From positions 1 to 12,859 of the forward strand of contig PNND01000399.1 of assembly GCA_013824045.1 (NCBI GenBank): a stretch of 12,859 bases of DNA, written 5' to 3'. The stretch's first letter is position 1. Each line of letters begins with the position of its first letter. Below the pieces are notes generated by a model. It did not search any database. It worked only from the letters and a program-made list of their open reading frames with translations, and had not been told where the DNA came from. Both the position numbers and the translations under genes were made by a program. The DNA comes from Rhodobacter sp. (lineage in GTDB: Bacteria > Pseudomonadota > Alphaproteobacteria > Rhodobacterales > Rhodobacteraceae). Positions 1-9,844 of this stretch are shown here, one piece after another.

Positions 1-585
1 ATCGACATCATGACCGAGGCCGAGGAATCCGCCCGCCGTCAGGCCGAATTCGCCGAACGCACCAAGCTGTTCATGGACACGCTGGATGTGGACGAGATGA
101 TGGCCCAGCTTCTGGTGTCGGAAGGCTTCACCAACCTCGAAGAAGTGGCTTACGTCGAACTGGATGAACTTCTGTCCATCGACGGCTTTGATGACGCCAC
201 TGCAGGCGAATTGCAGGCCCGTGCGCGCGACTTCCTCGAAGAACAAAGCCGCAAGGCGCTGGAGAACGCCCGCGCCCTTGGCGTCGAGGACAGCCTGATC
301 GAGTTTGAGGGTCTGACCCCCCAGATGGTCGAAGCACTGGCCCATGACGGCATCAAGACGCTGGAAGATTTCGCCACCTGCGCCGATTGGGAACTGGCTG
401 GCGGCTGGACCACCGAAAATGGGCAGCGTAAGAAAGACGAAGGCGTTCTCGAAAAGTTTGAAATGAGCCTTGAGGAAGCCCAGCACCTGATCATGACCGC
501 ACGCGTCATGCTGGGTTGGGTCGATCCGACCGAACTTGCCTCCGCCGCTGAACCCAGCGACGAAGACGAGGAGGCCGAGGCCTGA
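1..585 (+). CDS. nusA: Transcription termination/antitermination protein NusA, C-terminal part (5' end outside window)
   Basis: The reading frame is open from base 1 and ends with TGA at 583-585, so this is the last 194 codons of a longer gene; the ATG at position 10 is internal. The protein opens with the IDIMTEAEES segment that follows the last KH domain of alphaproteobacterial NusA. It then shows two helix-hairpin-helix-like acidic repeats, one around LLVSEGFTNLEEVAYVELDELLSIDGF and one around GLTPQMVEALAHDGIKTLEDFA, and ends in an acidic tail (EPSDEDEEAEA). In the family, NusA binds RNA polymerase and nascent RNA and modulates pausing, termination and antitermination in the cytoplasm; the C-terminal repeats contact partners such as the RNA polymerase alpha C-terminal domain. 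The neighbours ylxR and infB are the standard nusA operon partners, which supports the call. The S1 and KH domains lie outside the window. Confidence 0.95.
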   Translation: MDIMTEAEESARRQAEFAERTKLFMDTLDVDEMMAQLLVSEGFTNLEEVAYVELDELLSIDGFDDATAGELQARARDFLEEQSRKALENARALGVEDSLIEFEGLTPQMVEALAHDGIKTLEDFATCADWELAGGWTTENGQRKKDEGVLEKFEMSLEEAQHLIMTARVMLGWVDPTELASAAEPSDEDEEAEA

Positions 586-613
586 TCTCAGGTCTCGGGT
601 TCAGGGAACGCCC

Positions 614-1242
614 ATGACGCGGGGTGGCCGGGAAACGGATCAGGATGAACCGGAACGCAAATGCATTGTGTCCGGTGAAAGCCAGCCTCAGGCAGGGCTG
701 ATCCGCTTTGTGGTCGGCCCCGATGCGATGGTCGTGCCTGATGTGCTGGGCCGTTTGCCGGGACGTGGCTTCTACGTCACGGCAGACCGCAAGGCGATTG
801 ACAAGGCGGCGGCAAAGGGTCTTTTCTCCCGTGCTGCACGCCAGCCGGTAAAGGTGGCCGATGGTCTGTCAGACCTGATCGAGGCCCAGTTGCTGCGACG
901 GGTGGTCGACTCGCTGTCGATGGCCCGCAAGGCAGGACAGGCCGTTACCGGCTACGAAAAGGTTAAGGACTGGTTAACCAAGGGTCAGGCAAAGGTGCTG
1001 ATCCAGGCCAGCGACGGGTCGGAGCGCGGCAAGACCAAGCTGCAACCGCCAAGGGAAAAGAACGGCTTTATCGGCTGCCTTTCCTCGGGGGAATTGGGTT
1101 TGGCTTTCGGTCGCGAACGTGCGATACACGCCGCGCTTGCGGCTGGTGGACTCGAACGACGTGTTGTAGAGGAAGCGGCAAGGCTTGCGGGTTTGCGCGG
1201 GCATATCGGCGGGGATTCCGCCGCAGAGGAAACGAAGACGGC

Positions 1243-1246
<4 letters not shown>
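614..1246 (+). CDS. ylxR: YlxR-family RNA-binding protein (DUF448) with L7Ae-like C-terminal domain
   Basis: This encodes a 210-residue cytoplasmic protein. Residues about 10-85 form the YlxR/DUF448 domain, with the hallmark start ERKCIVSG (residues 14-21) and the GRGFYV motif (50-55). Residues about 92-180 look like an L7Ae/L30e-type RNA-binding fold ([16 protein letters not shown], then the helix [15 protein letters not shown]). This two-domain form is usual in alphaproteobacteria, whereas Gram-positive YlxR is only about 90 residues. The frame is open from 536, but I chose the ATG at 614 because AGGGAA (603-608) sits six bases upstream and the nusA stop lies just before it. The gene follows nusA by 28 nt, and its TGA overlaps the infB ATG (ATGA), implying translational coupling. 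Family knowledge supports RNA binding and a link to translation or transcription; the precise role is not settled. Confidence 0.9.
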
Positions 1247-3837
<2,591 letters not shown>

Positions 3838-3857
3838 ACTTCCGCCGCTTAGTCACG

Positions 3858-3889
3858 AAAAAGGCCGGGCATCGCTGCCCGGCCTTTTT
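3858..3889. terminator. Intrinsic terminator after infB, probably bidirectional
   Basis: Two perfect 13-base complementary arms, AAAAAGGCCGGGC (3858-3870) and GCCCGGCCTTTTT (3877-3889), flank a 6-base loop. The eight-pair GC core (GGCCGGGC/GCCCGGCC) followed by five T is a classic Rho-independent terminator for the nusA-ylxR-infB transcript. Because the 5' arm starts with five A, the minus strand also reads a GC hairpin followed by five T. It can therefore stop transcription from the small minus-strand gene that ends at 3918. Confidence 0.92.
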
Positions 3890-3917
3890 CATTCCCGCGT
3901 CCGGCAATTCCCGAATT

Positions 3918-4073
3918 TCAGGTGTTGCACATGACGGCAGAGTTGGCAGGCGCGACGGGCAGACCGACAAAGGTCTTCTCATCCACGCGCACCATCAGTT
4001 TTCCGTCCGACAACTGGCCGACCAAAATACCCTGTACCGAAACGCAGCTACCAATCGTGATTGTTCTGAGCAT
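3918..4073 (-). CDS. Small protein of unknown function (51 aa)
   Basis: This minus-strand frame of 51 codons starts with ATG (4073-4071) and ends with TGA (3920-3918). A run of six G (4085-4080) ends six bases before the ATG, a strong ribosome binding site. The product begins MLRTITIGSCVSVQGILVGQ and continues with alternating hydrophobic and charged residues, suggesting a short beta-rich domain. It contains two cysteines (C10, C49) and no signal peptide or membrane segment. It is the last gene on this strand, 105 nt after mutT, and ends 28 bases from the bidirectional terminator. I cannot assign a function. I have an unverified recollection that similar short proteins near infB occur in Rhodobacteraceae and sometimes carry a transferred initiation-factor name; nothing in the sequence itself supports that role. 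Confidence 0.68.
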   Translation of the reverse strand: MLRTITIGSCVSVQGILVGQLSDGKLMVRVDEKTFVGLPVAPANSAVMCNT

Positions 4074-4100
4074 AGTTTTCCCCCCGGCATAGAGATTAGA

Positions 4101-4131
4101 ATAATACGCATTGTTTCTAAAGCCAGCACAA
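4101..4131 (-). promoter_or_regulatory. Possible promoter for the 51-aa gene
   Basis: On the minus strand, TTGTGC (4131-4126) and TATTAT (4106-4101) are separated by 19 bases in an unusually AT-rich stretch for this genome (about 4086-4180). The -10 match is good, but the -35 match and spacing are weak. Transcription would start around 4094, leaving a leader of about 20 nt that includes the G-rich ribosome binding site. Read-through from mutT is the alternative source of transcript. Confidence 0.3.
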
Positions 4132-4178
4132 TTCTTGCGCGAGTAGCCGCAAAAGGTGACTTTCTTTTATGCTTTTCG

Positions 4179-4577
4179 TTAAAGCCAGTCGCGCAGGATC
4201 GGGATAAGGGGAATATCGGCGGGGGGCATCGGATAATCCTTCAGATTTTGCGCCCTGACCCATGCCAAACGCTGCCCTTCTCGGCCTTGAGCGATTCCCT
4301 CCCACCGGCGGCAGGCGAACAGCGGCATCAGAAGGTGGAAATCGTCATAGCTGTGGCTGGCAAAGGTCAGCGGTGCCAGGCAGCTTGTCCATGTGTCGAT
4401 CCCCAACTCTTCCTTCAACTCACGGATCAGTGCCGCCTCCGGCGTCTCGCCGGGTTCCACCTTGCCGCCCGGAAACTCCCACAGCCCCGCCAGCGACTTG
4501 CCCTCAGGCCGCTGCGCCAGCAGCACCCGGCCATCGCCATCGATCAGGGCAACGGCCGAAACCAGAACAATCTTCAA
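4179..4577 (-). CDS. mutT: MutT-family Nudix hydrolase (probable 8-oxo-dGTP diphosphatase)
   Basis: This encodes a 132-residue cytoplasmic enzyme that by family hydrolyses oxidised nucleotides such as 8-oxo-dGTP to the monophosphate and pyrophosphate, limiting transversion mutations. The Nudix box is complete at residues 38-60: G38, E44, R52, E53, E56, E57 and G59 match GX5EX7REUXEEXGU. LLAQRP (19-24) and GLWEFPGGK (31-39) are typical of MutT. The start is TTG at 4577-4575, overlapping the argJ stop as TTGA. No ATG lies nearby, and MKIVLVSAVALI is the expected beginning of the fold, so the rare start is well supported. The upstream ribosome binding site is weak (GGATT about 10 nt away), so translation probably depends on coupling to argJ. 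Length is normal for MutT. Another Nudix substrate cannot be excluded from sequence alone. Confidence 0.9.
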   Translation of the reverse strand: MKIVLVSAVALIDGDGRVLLAQRPEGKSLAGLWEFPGGKVEPGETPEAALIRELKEELGIDTWTSCLAPLTFASHSYDDFHLLMPLFACRRWEGIAQGREGQRLAWVRAQNLKDYPMPPADIPLIPILRDWL

Positions 4578-5929
4578 GACCGATAATCCGCGTTGATTTC
4601 CACATAGCGATTGGTCAGGTCACAGGTCCAGACCGACCGCTTGCCCTTGCCCAGCCCAAGGTCGACACCGATCACCAGATCCTCGCCCAGCATATAGGTC
4701 GCGCCGTCCTCTTCCCGATAGGCCGGGTTGCGCCAGCCCTTTTCGGCCACAAGGATATCGCCGAACCTGATCGTCAGCCTGTCCCGGTCCGCCTCGGCGC
4801 CAGATTTGCCCACGGCGGCGACGATCCGCCCCCAATTCGGATCCTGTCCGGCAATCGCCGTTTTCACCAGCGGGGAATTGGCCACAGAAAACGCCACCCG
4901 CGCGGCGTCTGCATCGTCCTTGGCCCCGGTCACCCGGATTTCGACGAATTTCGTCGCCCCCTCGCCGTCGCGGATCACCTGATGCGCCAGATCCATCATC
5001 ACGCCTTTCAGCGCGGCCTCAAAGGTCTTGGCCACCGGCCCCTTCACCTCGGCCGCCGCCGATTGCCCTGTGGCGGCCACCAGCAAAGTGTCCGAAGTCG
5101 AGGTATCGCTGTCCACAGTGATGGAATTGAACGTCGCATCCACATTGCGCGACAGCATTCGTTGCAGCGCCGCCGCCGAAATCTTGGCGTCGGTAAAGAT
5201 ATAGACCAGCATCGTCGCCATATCCGGCGCGATCATCCCCGATCCCTTGGCGATCCCGGCAATCCGGATCTCGCCCCCCTCGCCCTGAACCACGGCGGCA
5301 GCGCCCTTGGGGAAGGTGTCGGTCGTCATCATCGCATGGGCGGCCATCTCGATGGCATCATCGCGCAGATCGGCCACCAAATCGGGGATCTTGGATGTGA
5401 TCTTTTCATAGGGCAGCGGCTCTCCGATCACCCCGGTCGACGAGGAAAACACCCGGCTCGCCGGTATGCCCAACGCCTCTGCCACGCCGCCTGTCACCGC
5501 GGCCACCGCCGCATCCCCGACCTTGCCGGTAAACGCATTGGAATTGCCCGAATTCACGATGATCGCCGCGCCCGCGCCGGCAGGCACCTTCACCGCCAGT
5601 TTCGCCTGGCAATCGCGCACACAGCCCGACCGGGTCGATGACCGCGTGAACACGCCCGCCATCGCGGTTCCCGGCGCCAGCCGCACCAGCATCACATCCT
5701 TGCGGTTCTGATAGCGAACCCCCGCTTCAACAGCGGCAAACTCAACCCCCGCAATCATCGGCAGCTTGGGAAAGCCGCCCTTGGGGGCCAAAGGCGATAC
5801 CTGCTTGGCCTTCTTCTTCGGGGCAGCGGCCAGCGCCGCCCCGATTTCTTCTCCCATGACACGGGCCTTCAGCTTGCGAACCTTCTTCTTCAAGGCCCGC
5901 GCTTCTGATTTCCAATCGGTCTTTGCCAT
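4574..5929 (-). CDS. argJ: Bifunctional glutamate N-acetyltransferase / amino-acid N-acetyltransferase ArgJ
   Basis: ArgJ transfers the acetyl group from N-acetylornithine to glutamate, and often from acetyl-CoA to glutamate, in the cyclic arginine pathway in the cytoplasm. The 451-residue product has the self-cleavage motif KGSGMIAPDMATML, with the nucleophilic Thr at residue 239 (codon 5215-5213) after Ala238; the precursor splits there into alpha and beta chains. NSGNSNAFTG, DTFPKGAAAV and the C-terminal NRYVEINADYRS are further family signatures. I chose the ATG at 5929 because GGGAG lies about 8 nt upstream. The frame also has a GTG at 5950 overlapping the previous stop as GTGA, but no ribosome binding site precedes it. 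The conserved core begins near VSPLAP (residue 44), so about 40 Lys/Arg-rich residues precede it, longer than I expect for the family. The gene lies 17 nt after the isomerase gene and overlaps mutT by 4 nt. Confidence 0.95.
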   Translation of the reverse strand: MAKTDWKSEARALKKKVRKLKARVMGEEIGAALAAAPKKKAKQVSPLAPKGGFPKLPMIAGVEFAAVEAGVRYQNRKDVMLVRLAPGTAMAGVFTRSSTRSGCVRDCQAKLAVKVPAGAGAAIIVNSGNSNAFTGKVGDAAVAAVTGGVAEALGIPASRVFSSSTGVIGEPLPYEKITSKIPDLVADLRDDAIEMAAHAMMTTDTFPKGAAAVVQGEGGEIRIAGIAKGSGMIAPDMATMLVYIFTDAKISAAALQRMLSRNVDATFNSITVDSDTSTSDTLLVAATGQSAAAEVKGPVAKTFEAALKGVMMDLAHQVIRDGEGATKFVEIRVTGAKDDADAARVAFSVANSPLVKTAIAGQDPNWGRIVAAVGKSGAEADRDRLTIRFGDILVAEKGWRNPAYREEDGATYMLGEDLVIGVDLGLGKGKRSVWTCDLTNRYVEINADYRS

Positions 5930-5946
5930 CGGCCCGTCTCCCGGTT

Positions 5947-6804
5947 TCACTTGTCGAGCAGAGTTGCATCCCGAAGCAGGGCCGGGTCAATCCCCTCACC
6001 GGGGCGGGTGATCTCGGACGCGGCGGTCAACTCGGCCAGTTTCGCCTCCACGGCGACCTGCTCGATCTCGGCGGCCAGTTCCTCGCGCACCTCGTCAATC
6101 GTCGGCTTGGCCGCGTCACGCACCTCGTTCACCTTGATCAGGTGCCAGCCGAAATCGGTCTGAACCGGATCGGTCACCGTGCCGGGGGCTGCTGCGACAA
6201 CCGCAGCCTCGAACGGGGCCACCATCATGCCCAGCCCGAACCAGCCCAGATCACCGCCATTCACCGCCGACCCGGTATCGCTGGAATTCGCCTTGGCCAG
6301 TTCCGCAAAATCCGCACCGCCATCAATCTGCGTCTTCAACTCCTTGGCCTTCTCCTCGCTGTCGACAAGGATGTGCTGCGCCGAATACTCCTTTGCCGCC
6401 GGGGCATTGGCGTATTTCGTGTCATAGGCCGCCTGCAACGCCGCATCCGTCACCGCCTCTGCCACCACCGCCTGCAGCGCCTTGCCGGCCAGATAGCTGC
6501 GCGCGTCGGTACGCATCCAGAGCTCGTCGCGCTTGGTCGTGCTTTCCGCCACCGATTGCTCCAGCGCGGCCTGCTGAATCGCCTGATCCATAAGCCCGGT
6601 GAACAGCATGTCGTCGGGCAGCGCTTGATACTGCGCCGGCAGCTTTTCGCGCAGGATGATCAATTCGCCCAGCGTGATCTCTGTCCCGTTCACCGTGGCA
6701 ACCACCGTATCGGCGGTCGGCGCGGTCTCATCCTGCGCCAATGTCGGCAGCGCCACGCCACAGGCCAGCACAAGCCCTGCCCAGAACCCGCAATGTTTCG
6801 CCAT
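5947..6804 (-). CDS. Periplasmic PpiC/parvulin-type peptidyl-prolyl cis-trans isomerase
   Basis: This 285-residue exported protein probably assists folding of secreted or outer-membrane proteins by proline isomerisation. A signal peptide spans about residues 1-23, with likely cleavage after TLA before QDE. An N-terminal helical chaperone-like region (about 32-130) follows, then one parvulin domain (about 140-230). That domain has AQHILVDSEEKA (142-153), GGADFAELAKANSSD (162-176), GGDLGWF (183-189) and FGWHLIKV (218-225), all typical of active parvulins. The C-terminus is charged and helical. The start is ATG at 6804-6802 after a strong AGGAG ribosome binding site. Cys15 within the signal region (VLAC) resembles a weak lipobox, but the residues after it remain hydrophobic, so ordinary signal peptidase I processing is more likely. 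The gene heads the operon with argJ and mutT and is divergent from secA. It resembles the SurA/PrsA/PpiC group, but no single gene name is secure. Confidence 0.9.
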   Translation of the reverse strand: MAKHCGFWAGLVLACGVALPTLAQDETAPTADTVVATVNGTEITLGELIILREKLPAQYQALPDDMLFTGLMDQAIQQAALEQSVAESTTKRDELWMRTDARSYLAGKALQAVVAEAVTDAALQAAYDTKYANAPAAKEYSAQHILVDSEEKAKELKTQIDGGADFAELAKANSSDTGSAVNGGDLGWFGLGMMVAPFEAAVVAAAPGTVTDPVQTDFGWHLIKVNEVRDAAKPTIDEVREELAAEIEQVAVEAKLAELTAASEITRPGEGIDPALLRDATLLDK

Positions 6805-6842
6805 CTCACCTTCTCCTGATCGGGCCGCTACCCTAAGCGACG

Positions 6843-6871
6843 TTGACTATGCCCGGCCTCTCCCTTATCTC
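6843..6871 (+). promoter_or_regulatory. Probable secA promoter
   Basis: TTGACT (6843-6848), five of six matches to the -35 consensus, is followed after 17 bases by TATCTC (6866-6871), a moderate -10 match. It is the best plus-strand promoter-like pair in the 179-bp region between the divergent isomerase gene and secA. Transcription would start near 6878, giving a secA leader of about 105 nt. I saw no SecM-like arrest peptide in that leader. Confidence 0.42.
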
Positions 6872-6912
6872 GCGGTGGTCGCGTGCGACAGGGCCTGCCG
6901 GGCCACTTGGCT

Positions 6913-6941
6913 CTTCTATGGAAGGCGTTGGGGTCGGGCAA
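6913..6941 (-). promoter_or_regulatory. Possible promoter for the isomerase-argJ-mutT operon
   Basis: On the minus strand, TTGCCC (6941-6936) and TAGAAG (6918-6913) are separated by 17 bases, a plausible housekeeping sigma-factor promoter. It would leave a leader of about 100 nt before the isomerase ATG. Both hexamers are imperfect and this GC-rich region offers few alternatives, so the call is tentative. Confidence 0.28.
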
Positions 6942-6983
6942 GGCCGCAGCCTCACACGATGATGTCAGGTAGGCGGAGAAAAC

Positions 6984-9749
6984 ATGCTGGGTCTTGGAGC
7001 GCTTGCACGAAAGGTGTTCGGTACGCCGAACGACCGCAAGGTGAAGTCGGTTCGTCCCCTCGTGGCGAAGATCAACGCGCTGGAGCCAGAATTCGCTGCG
7101 CTCAGCGACGATGGAATCAAGGCAAAGACCGCCGAACTGCAAAAGCGGGTGCAGGAGGGCGGCGAAACGCTGGACGCCGTCCTTCCCGAAGCCTTCGCCA
7201 ATTGCCGCGAGGCCGCCAAGCGTGCGCTTGGTCTGCGCCCCTTTGATGTACAGCTTAAGGGCGGCATTTTCCTGCATCAGGGCAACATCTCGGAAATGAA
7301 GACGGGCGAGGGGAAAACCCTCATGGCCACTCTGCCTGCCTATCTGAACGCGCTGGCGGGCAAGGGCGTGCACGTTGTCACCGTCAACGATTACCTTGCA
7401 AAGCGCGATGCCGAATGGATGGGCAAGGTCTATGCCCAGCTCGGCATGACCTGTGGCGTCGTCTACCCCTATCAGGGTGATGCGGAAAAGCGCGCGGCCT
7501 ATCGCTGCGACATCACCTATGCCACGAACAACGAACTGGGCTTTGATTACCTGCGCGACAACATGAAGATGTCGATTGAAGAGATGTCCCAGCGCGGCCA
7601 CTTCTTCGCCATCGTGGACGAGGTCGACTCGATCCTGATCGATGAGGCGCGCACGCCCCTCATCATTTCCGGCCCGTCGCAGGACCGCAGCGATCTCTAC
7701 CAGAAGGTCGACGCGCTGATCCCGCTCCTGCGGGCCGAAGATTACAAGATCGACGAAAAGACCCGCTCGGTCACCTACACCGAAGACGGCAACGAATTCA
7801 TCGAAAAGCTGCTGCAGGAGCACGGCCTGCTGCCCGCCGACCAATCGCTCTATGATCCCGAAAGCACCACGCTGGTCCACCACGTGTCGCAGGCGCTCAA
7901 GGCGCACAAACTGTTCCACAAGGATCAGCAATATATCGTCCGCGATGGTGAGGTGATGCTGATCGACGAATTCACCGGCCGCATGATGCGGGGCCGCCGT
8001 CTGTCCGAAGGCCTGCATCAGGCGATCGAGGCCAAGGAGCATGTCACGATACAGCCGGAAAACGTCACACTCGCCAGCGTGACGTTCCAGAACTACTTCC
8101 GCCTTTATCAAAAGCTGGCGGGCATGACCGGCACCGCCCAGACCGAGGCTGCGGAATTCATGGAAATCTACGGCCTCGGCGTGGTCGAAGTTCCGACGAA
8201 CCGCCCTGTCGCGCGTGTGGACGAACATGATCAGGTCTATCGGACGGTCAAGGAAAAGTACGACGGCATCGTGCGCACGATCAAAGAGGCCCATGCCAAG
8301 GGACAGCCGATCCTTGTCGGCACCACCTCGATTGAAAAGTCCGAAATCCTGTCGTCGATGCTCAAGGCTGACGGCGTGCCGCACAATGTGCTGAACGCCC
8401 GCCACCACGAACAAGAAGCCAAGATCGTGGCAGAAGCAGGCCGTTTCGGCGCTGTCACGATCGCCACGAACATGGCCGGACGCGGCACCGACATCCAGCT
8501 TGGCGGCAACGTCGAAATGAAGGTGATGGAGGCCATCGCCGCCGATCCCCATCTTCACCCCGACGAAGTCCGCGCCCGGATCGAGGCGGAGCACGCCGAA
8601 GAAAAGGCCAAGGTCATCGCTGCTGGTGGCCTGTTCGTGCTGGGCACTGAACGCCACGAATCGCGCCGCATCGACAACCAGTTGCGCGGCCGCTCGGGCC
8701 GTCAGGGCGACCCGGGCCGGTCCTCCTTTTTCTTGTCGCTTGATGATGATCTGATGCGCATCTTCGGCTCGGAACGGCTGGATTCGGTTCTGTCCAAGCT
8801 TGGCATGAAGGAAGGCGAAGCGATCGTTCACCCTTGGGTCAACAAATCCCTTGAACGCGCGCAGGCCAAGGTCGAAGGCCGCAACTTCGACATCCGCAAG
8901 CAGTTGCTGAGATTCGATGACGTGATGAACGATCAGCGCAAGGCCATCTTCGGCCAGCGTCTGGATATCATGCAATCCGAAGATATCGGCGAAATCGCCG
9001 CCGACATGCGCCAGCAGGTCATCGACGATCTGGTCGATTTCCACATGCCGCCCAAGACCTATGCCGATCAGTGGGATATCCCCGCTCTGGCCGAAGCGGT
9101 GAAGGACAAGCTGAACCTTGATCTTCCCATCGCAGAGTGGGCCGCTGAAGAAGGCGTCGATCAGGATGCCATGCGCGAACGCATCACCGAACGCTCCGAT
9201 ACCGCCATGGCGGAAAAGACCGAAGCCTTCGGTCCCGACACCATGCGCAACATCGAAAAGCAGGTCCTTTTGCAGGCGATTGACGGCAAATGGCGCGAAC
9301 ATCTGCTGAAACTCGAACATCTGCGCTCTGTCGTGGGTTTCCGCGGCTATGCCCAGCGTGACCCGCTGTCGGAATACAAGACCGAAGGCTTCACCCTGTT
9401 TGAGTCGATGCTGAATTCGCTTCGTCAAGACGTAACGCAAAAGCTGTCGCTCATCCGCCCCATGTCCAAGGAAGAGCAGGACGCGATGATGCAGCAACTC
9501 ATCGCCCAGCAGCGCGCAGCGCAGGCCGCAACAGCGTTGGCGGATCAGGCCGCAGCACCTGCCGCCGCCCCAGTTGCCGCCGCCGCTGCCGCAGGTGGGG
9601 CCGGTGTTGCTGTGGCCGAAGCGGCCTCTGCCGCCCGGCCCGGCTTCGATCCGGCAGATCGTGCCACATGGGGCAACCCGTCACGCAATGATATTTGTCC
9701 CTGCGGGTCCGGCTTGCGCTTCAAACACTGCCACGGCGCGAACGACTGA
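6984..9749 (+). CDS. secA: Protein translocase ATPase SecA
   Basis: SecA is the cytoplasmic ATPase that binds the SecYEG channel and drives unfolded preproteins across the inner membrane. The 921-residue product matches the family's usual length. Walker A is MKTGEGKT (105-112) and Walker B is DEVD (212-215) in [34 protein letters not shown] and [18 protein letters not shown] mark the second nucleotide-binding domain. An Ala/Pro-rich linker (about 845-884) leads to the C-terminal zinc site, with ligands C905, C907, C916 and H917 in [13 protein letters not shown], the element that binds SecB and phospholipid in other bacteria. All key motifs are intact. The ATG at 6984 follows GGAG (6975-6978) at 5 nt. 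The gene is divergent from a periplasmic isomerase and is followed on the same strand by two envelope-protein genes. No convincing terminator follows it, so read-through is plausible. Confidence 0.98.
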   Translation: MLGLGALARKVFGTPNDRKVKSVRPLVAKINALEPEFAALSDDGIKAKTAELQKRVQEGGETLDAVLPEAFANCREAAKRALGLRPFDVQLKGGIFLHQGNISEMKTGEGKTLMATLPAYLNALAGKGVHVVTVNDYLAKRDAEWMGKVYAQLGMTCGVVYPYQGDAEKRAAYRCDITYATNNELGFDYLRDNMKMSIEEMSQRGHFFAIVDEVDSILIDEARTPLIISGPSQDRSDLYQKVDALIPLLRAEDYKIDEKTRSVTYTEDGNEFIEKLLQEHGLLPADQSLYDPESTTLVHHVSQALKAHKLFHKDQQYIVRDGEVMLIDEFTGRMMRGRRLSEGLHQAIEAKEHVTIQPENVTLASVTFQNYFRLYQKLAGMTGTAQTEAAEFMEIYGLGVVEVPTNRPVARVDEHDQVYRTVKEKYDGIVRTIKEAHAKGQPILVGTTSIEKSEILSSMLKADGVPHNVLNARHHEQEAKIVAEAGRFGAVTIATNMAGRGTDIQLGGNVEMKVMEAIAADPHLHPDEVRARIEAEHAEEKAKVIAAGGLFVLGTERHESRRIDNQLRGRSGRQGDPGRSSFFLSLDDDLMRIFGSERLDSVLSKLGMKEGEAIVHPWVNKSLERAQAKVEGRNFDIRKQLLRFDDVMNDQRKAIFGQRLDIMQSEDIGEIAADMRQQVIDDLVDFHMPPKTYADQWDIPALAEAVKDKLNLDLPIAEWAAEEGVDQDAMRERITERSDTAMAEKTEAFGPDTMRNIEKQVLLQAIDGKWREHLLKLEHLRSVVGFRGYAQRDPLSEYKTEGFTLFESMLNSLRQDVTQKLSLIRPMSKEEQDAMMQQLIAQQRAAQAATALADQAAAPAAAPVAAAAAAGGAGVAVAEAASAARPGFDPADRATWGNPSRNDICPCGSGLRFKHCHGAND

Positions 9750-9801
9750 TCCGGGAACCGTTTCCGAAATTGCCACAATCCTGCCCTGCGCAGGACGTTA
9801 T

Positions 9802-9839
9802 CCCCTGACACAACCATGCTTGTAATGGTGCGTCAGGGG
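9802..9839 (+). promoter_or_regulatory. Hairpin covering the ribosome binding site of the 288-aa gene
   Basis: CCCCTGAC (9802-9809) and GTCAGGGG (9832-9839) are perfect 8-base complements. Inside them ACCAT (9813-9817) pairs with ATGGT (9825-9829) around a 7-base loop. The right arm contains AGGGG (9835-9839), the Shine-Dalgarno sequence five bases before the ATG at 9845. In RNA this hairpin would hide the ribosome binding site. It could act as a translational control element, or as a protein-binding palindrome in DNA. No T run follows, so it is not a canonical terminator for secA. Confidence 0.5.
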
Positions 9840-9844
9840 CTGAC

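Noticed and set aside
536..613. Upstream extension of ylxR into the nusA 3' end
   Set aside because: The extra residues are not part of the YlxR domain and overlap nusA out of frame, and the ATG at 614 has a well-placed ribosome binding site.
4135..4152. Short inverted repeat TTGCG/CGCAA downstream of mutT, considered as a terminator
   Set aside because: The stem is only five pairs with an 8-base loop and no T tract on the minus strand, too weak to call.
4115..4189. Direct repeat of a 9-base motif (CTGGCTTTA on the minus strand) at the mutT end and about 60 bases downstream
   Set aside because: One copy is inside the mutT coding end, the repeat is short, and there are only two copies; chance is the simplest explanation.
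4262..5641. Long plus-strand frame (459 codons) opposite argJ and mutT
   Set aside because: It runs across two real genes, argJ and mutT, in antisense. The protein is Arg/His/Pro-rich, as expected from reverse reading of GC-rich codons.
5923..6819. Plus-strand frame (298 codons) opposite the isomerase gene
   Set aside because: It is antisense to a complete parvulin gene with signal peptide and conserved motifs; its composition is a shadow pattern.
6849..6962. 37-codon frame before secA, considered as a SecM-like leader peptide
   Set aside because: Its start lies within the likely secA promoter spacer, it has no ribosome binding site, and the peptide shows no signal sequence or arrest motif. 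SecM is not expected in alphaproteobacteria.
6828..9497. Very long open frame (889 codons) on the minus strand opposite secA
   Set aside because: It lies wholly antisense to an intact, motif-complete secA. GC-rich codon bias in secA keeps stops out of the opposite frame. The translation is rich in His, Asp and Gly shadow composition and shows no recognisable domain.
9780..9794. Palindrome CCTGCGCAGG with an adjoining CCTGC, considered as a secA terminator or operator
   Set aside because: The arms are only five bases, no T run follows, and such GC palindromes are common by chance in this composition.
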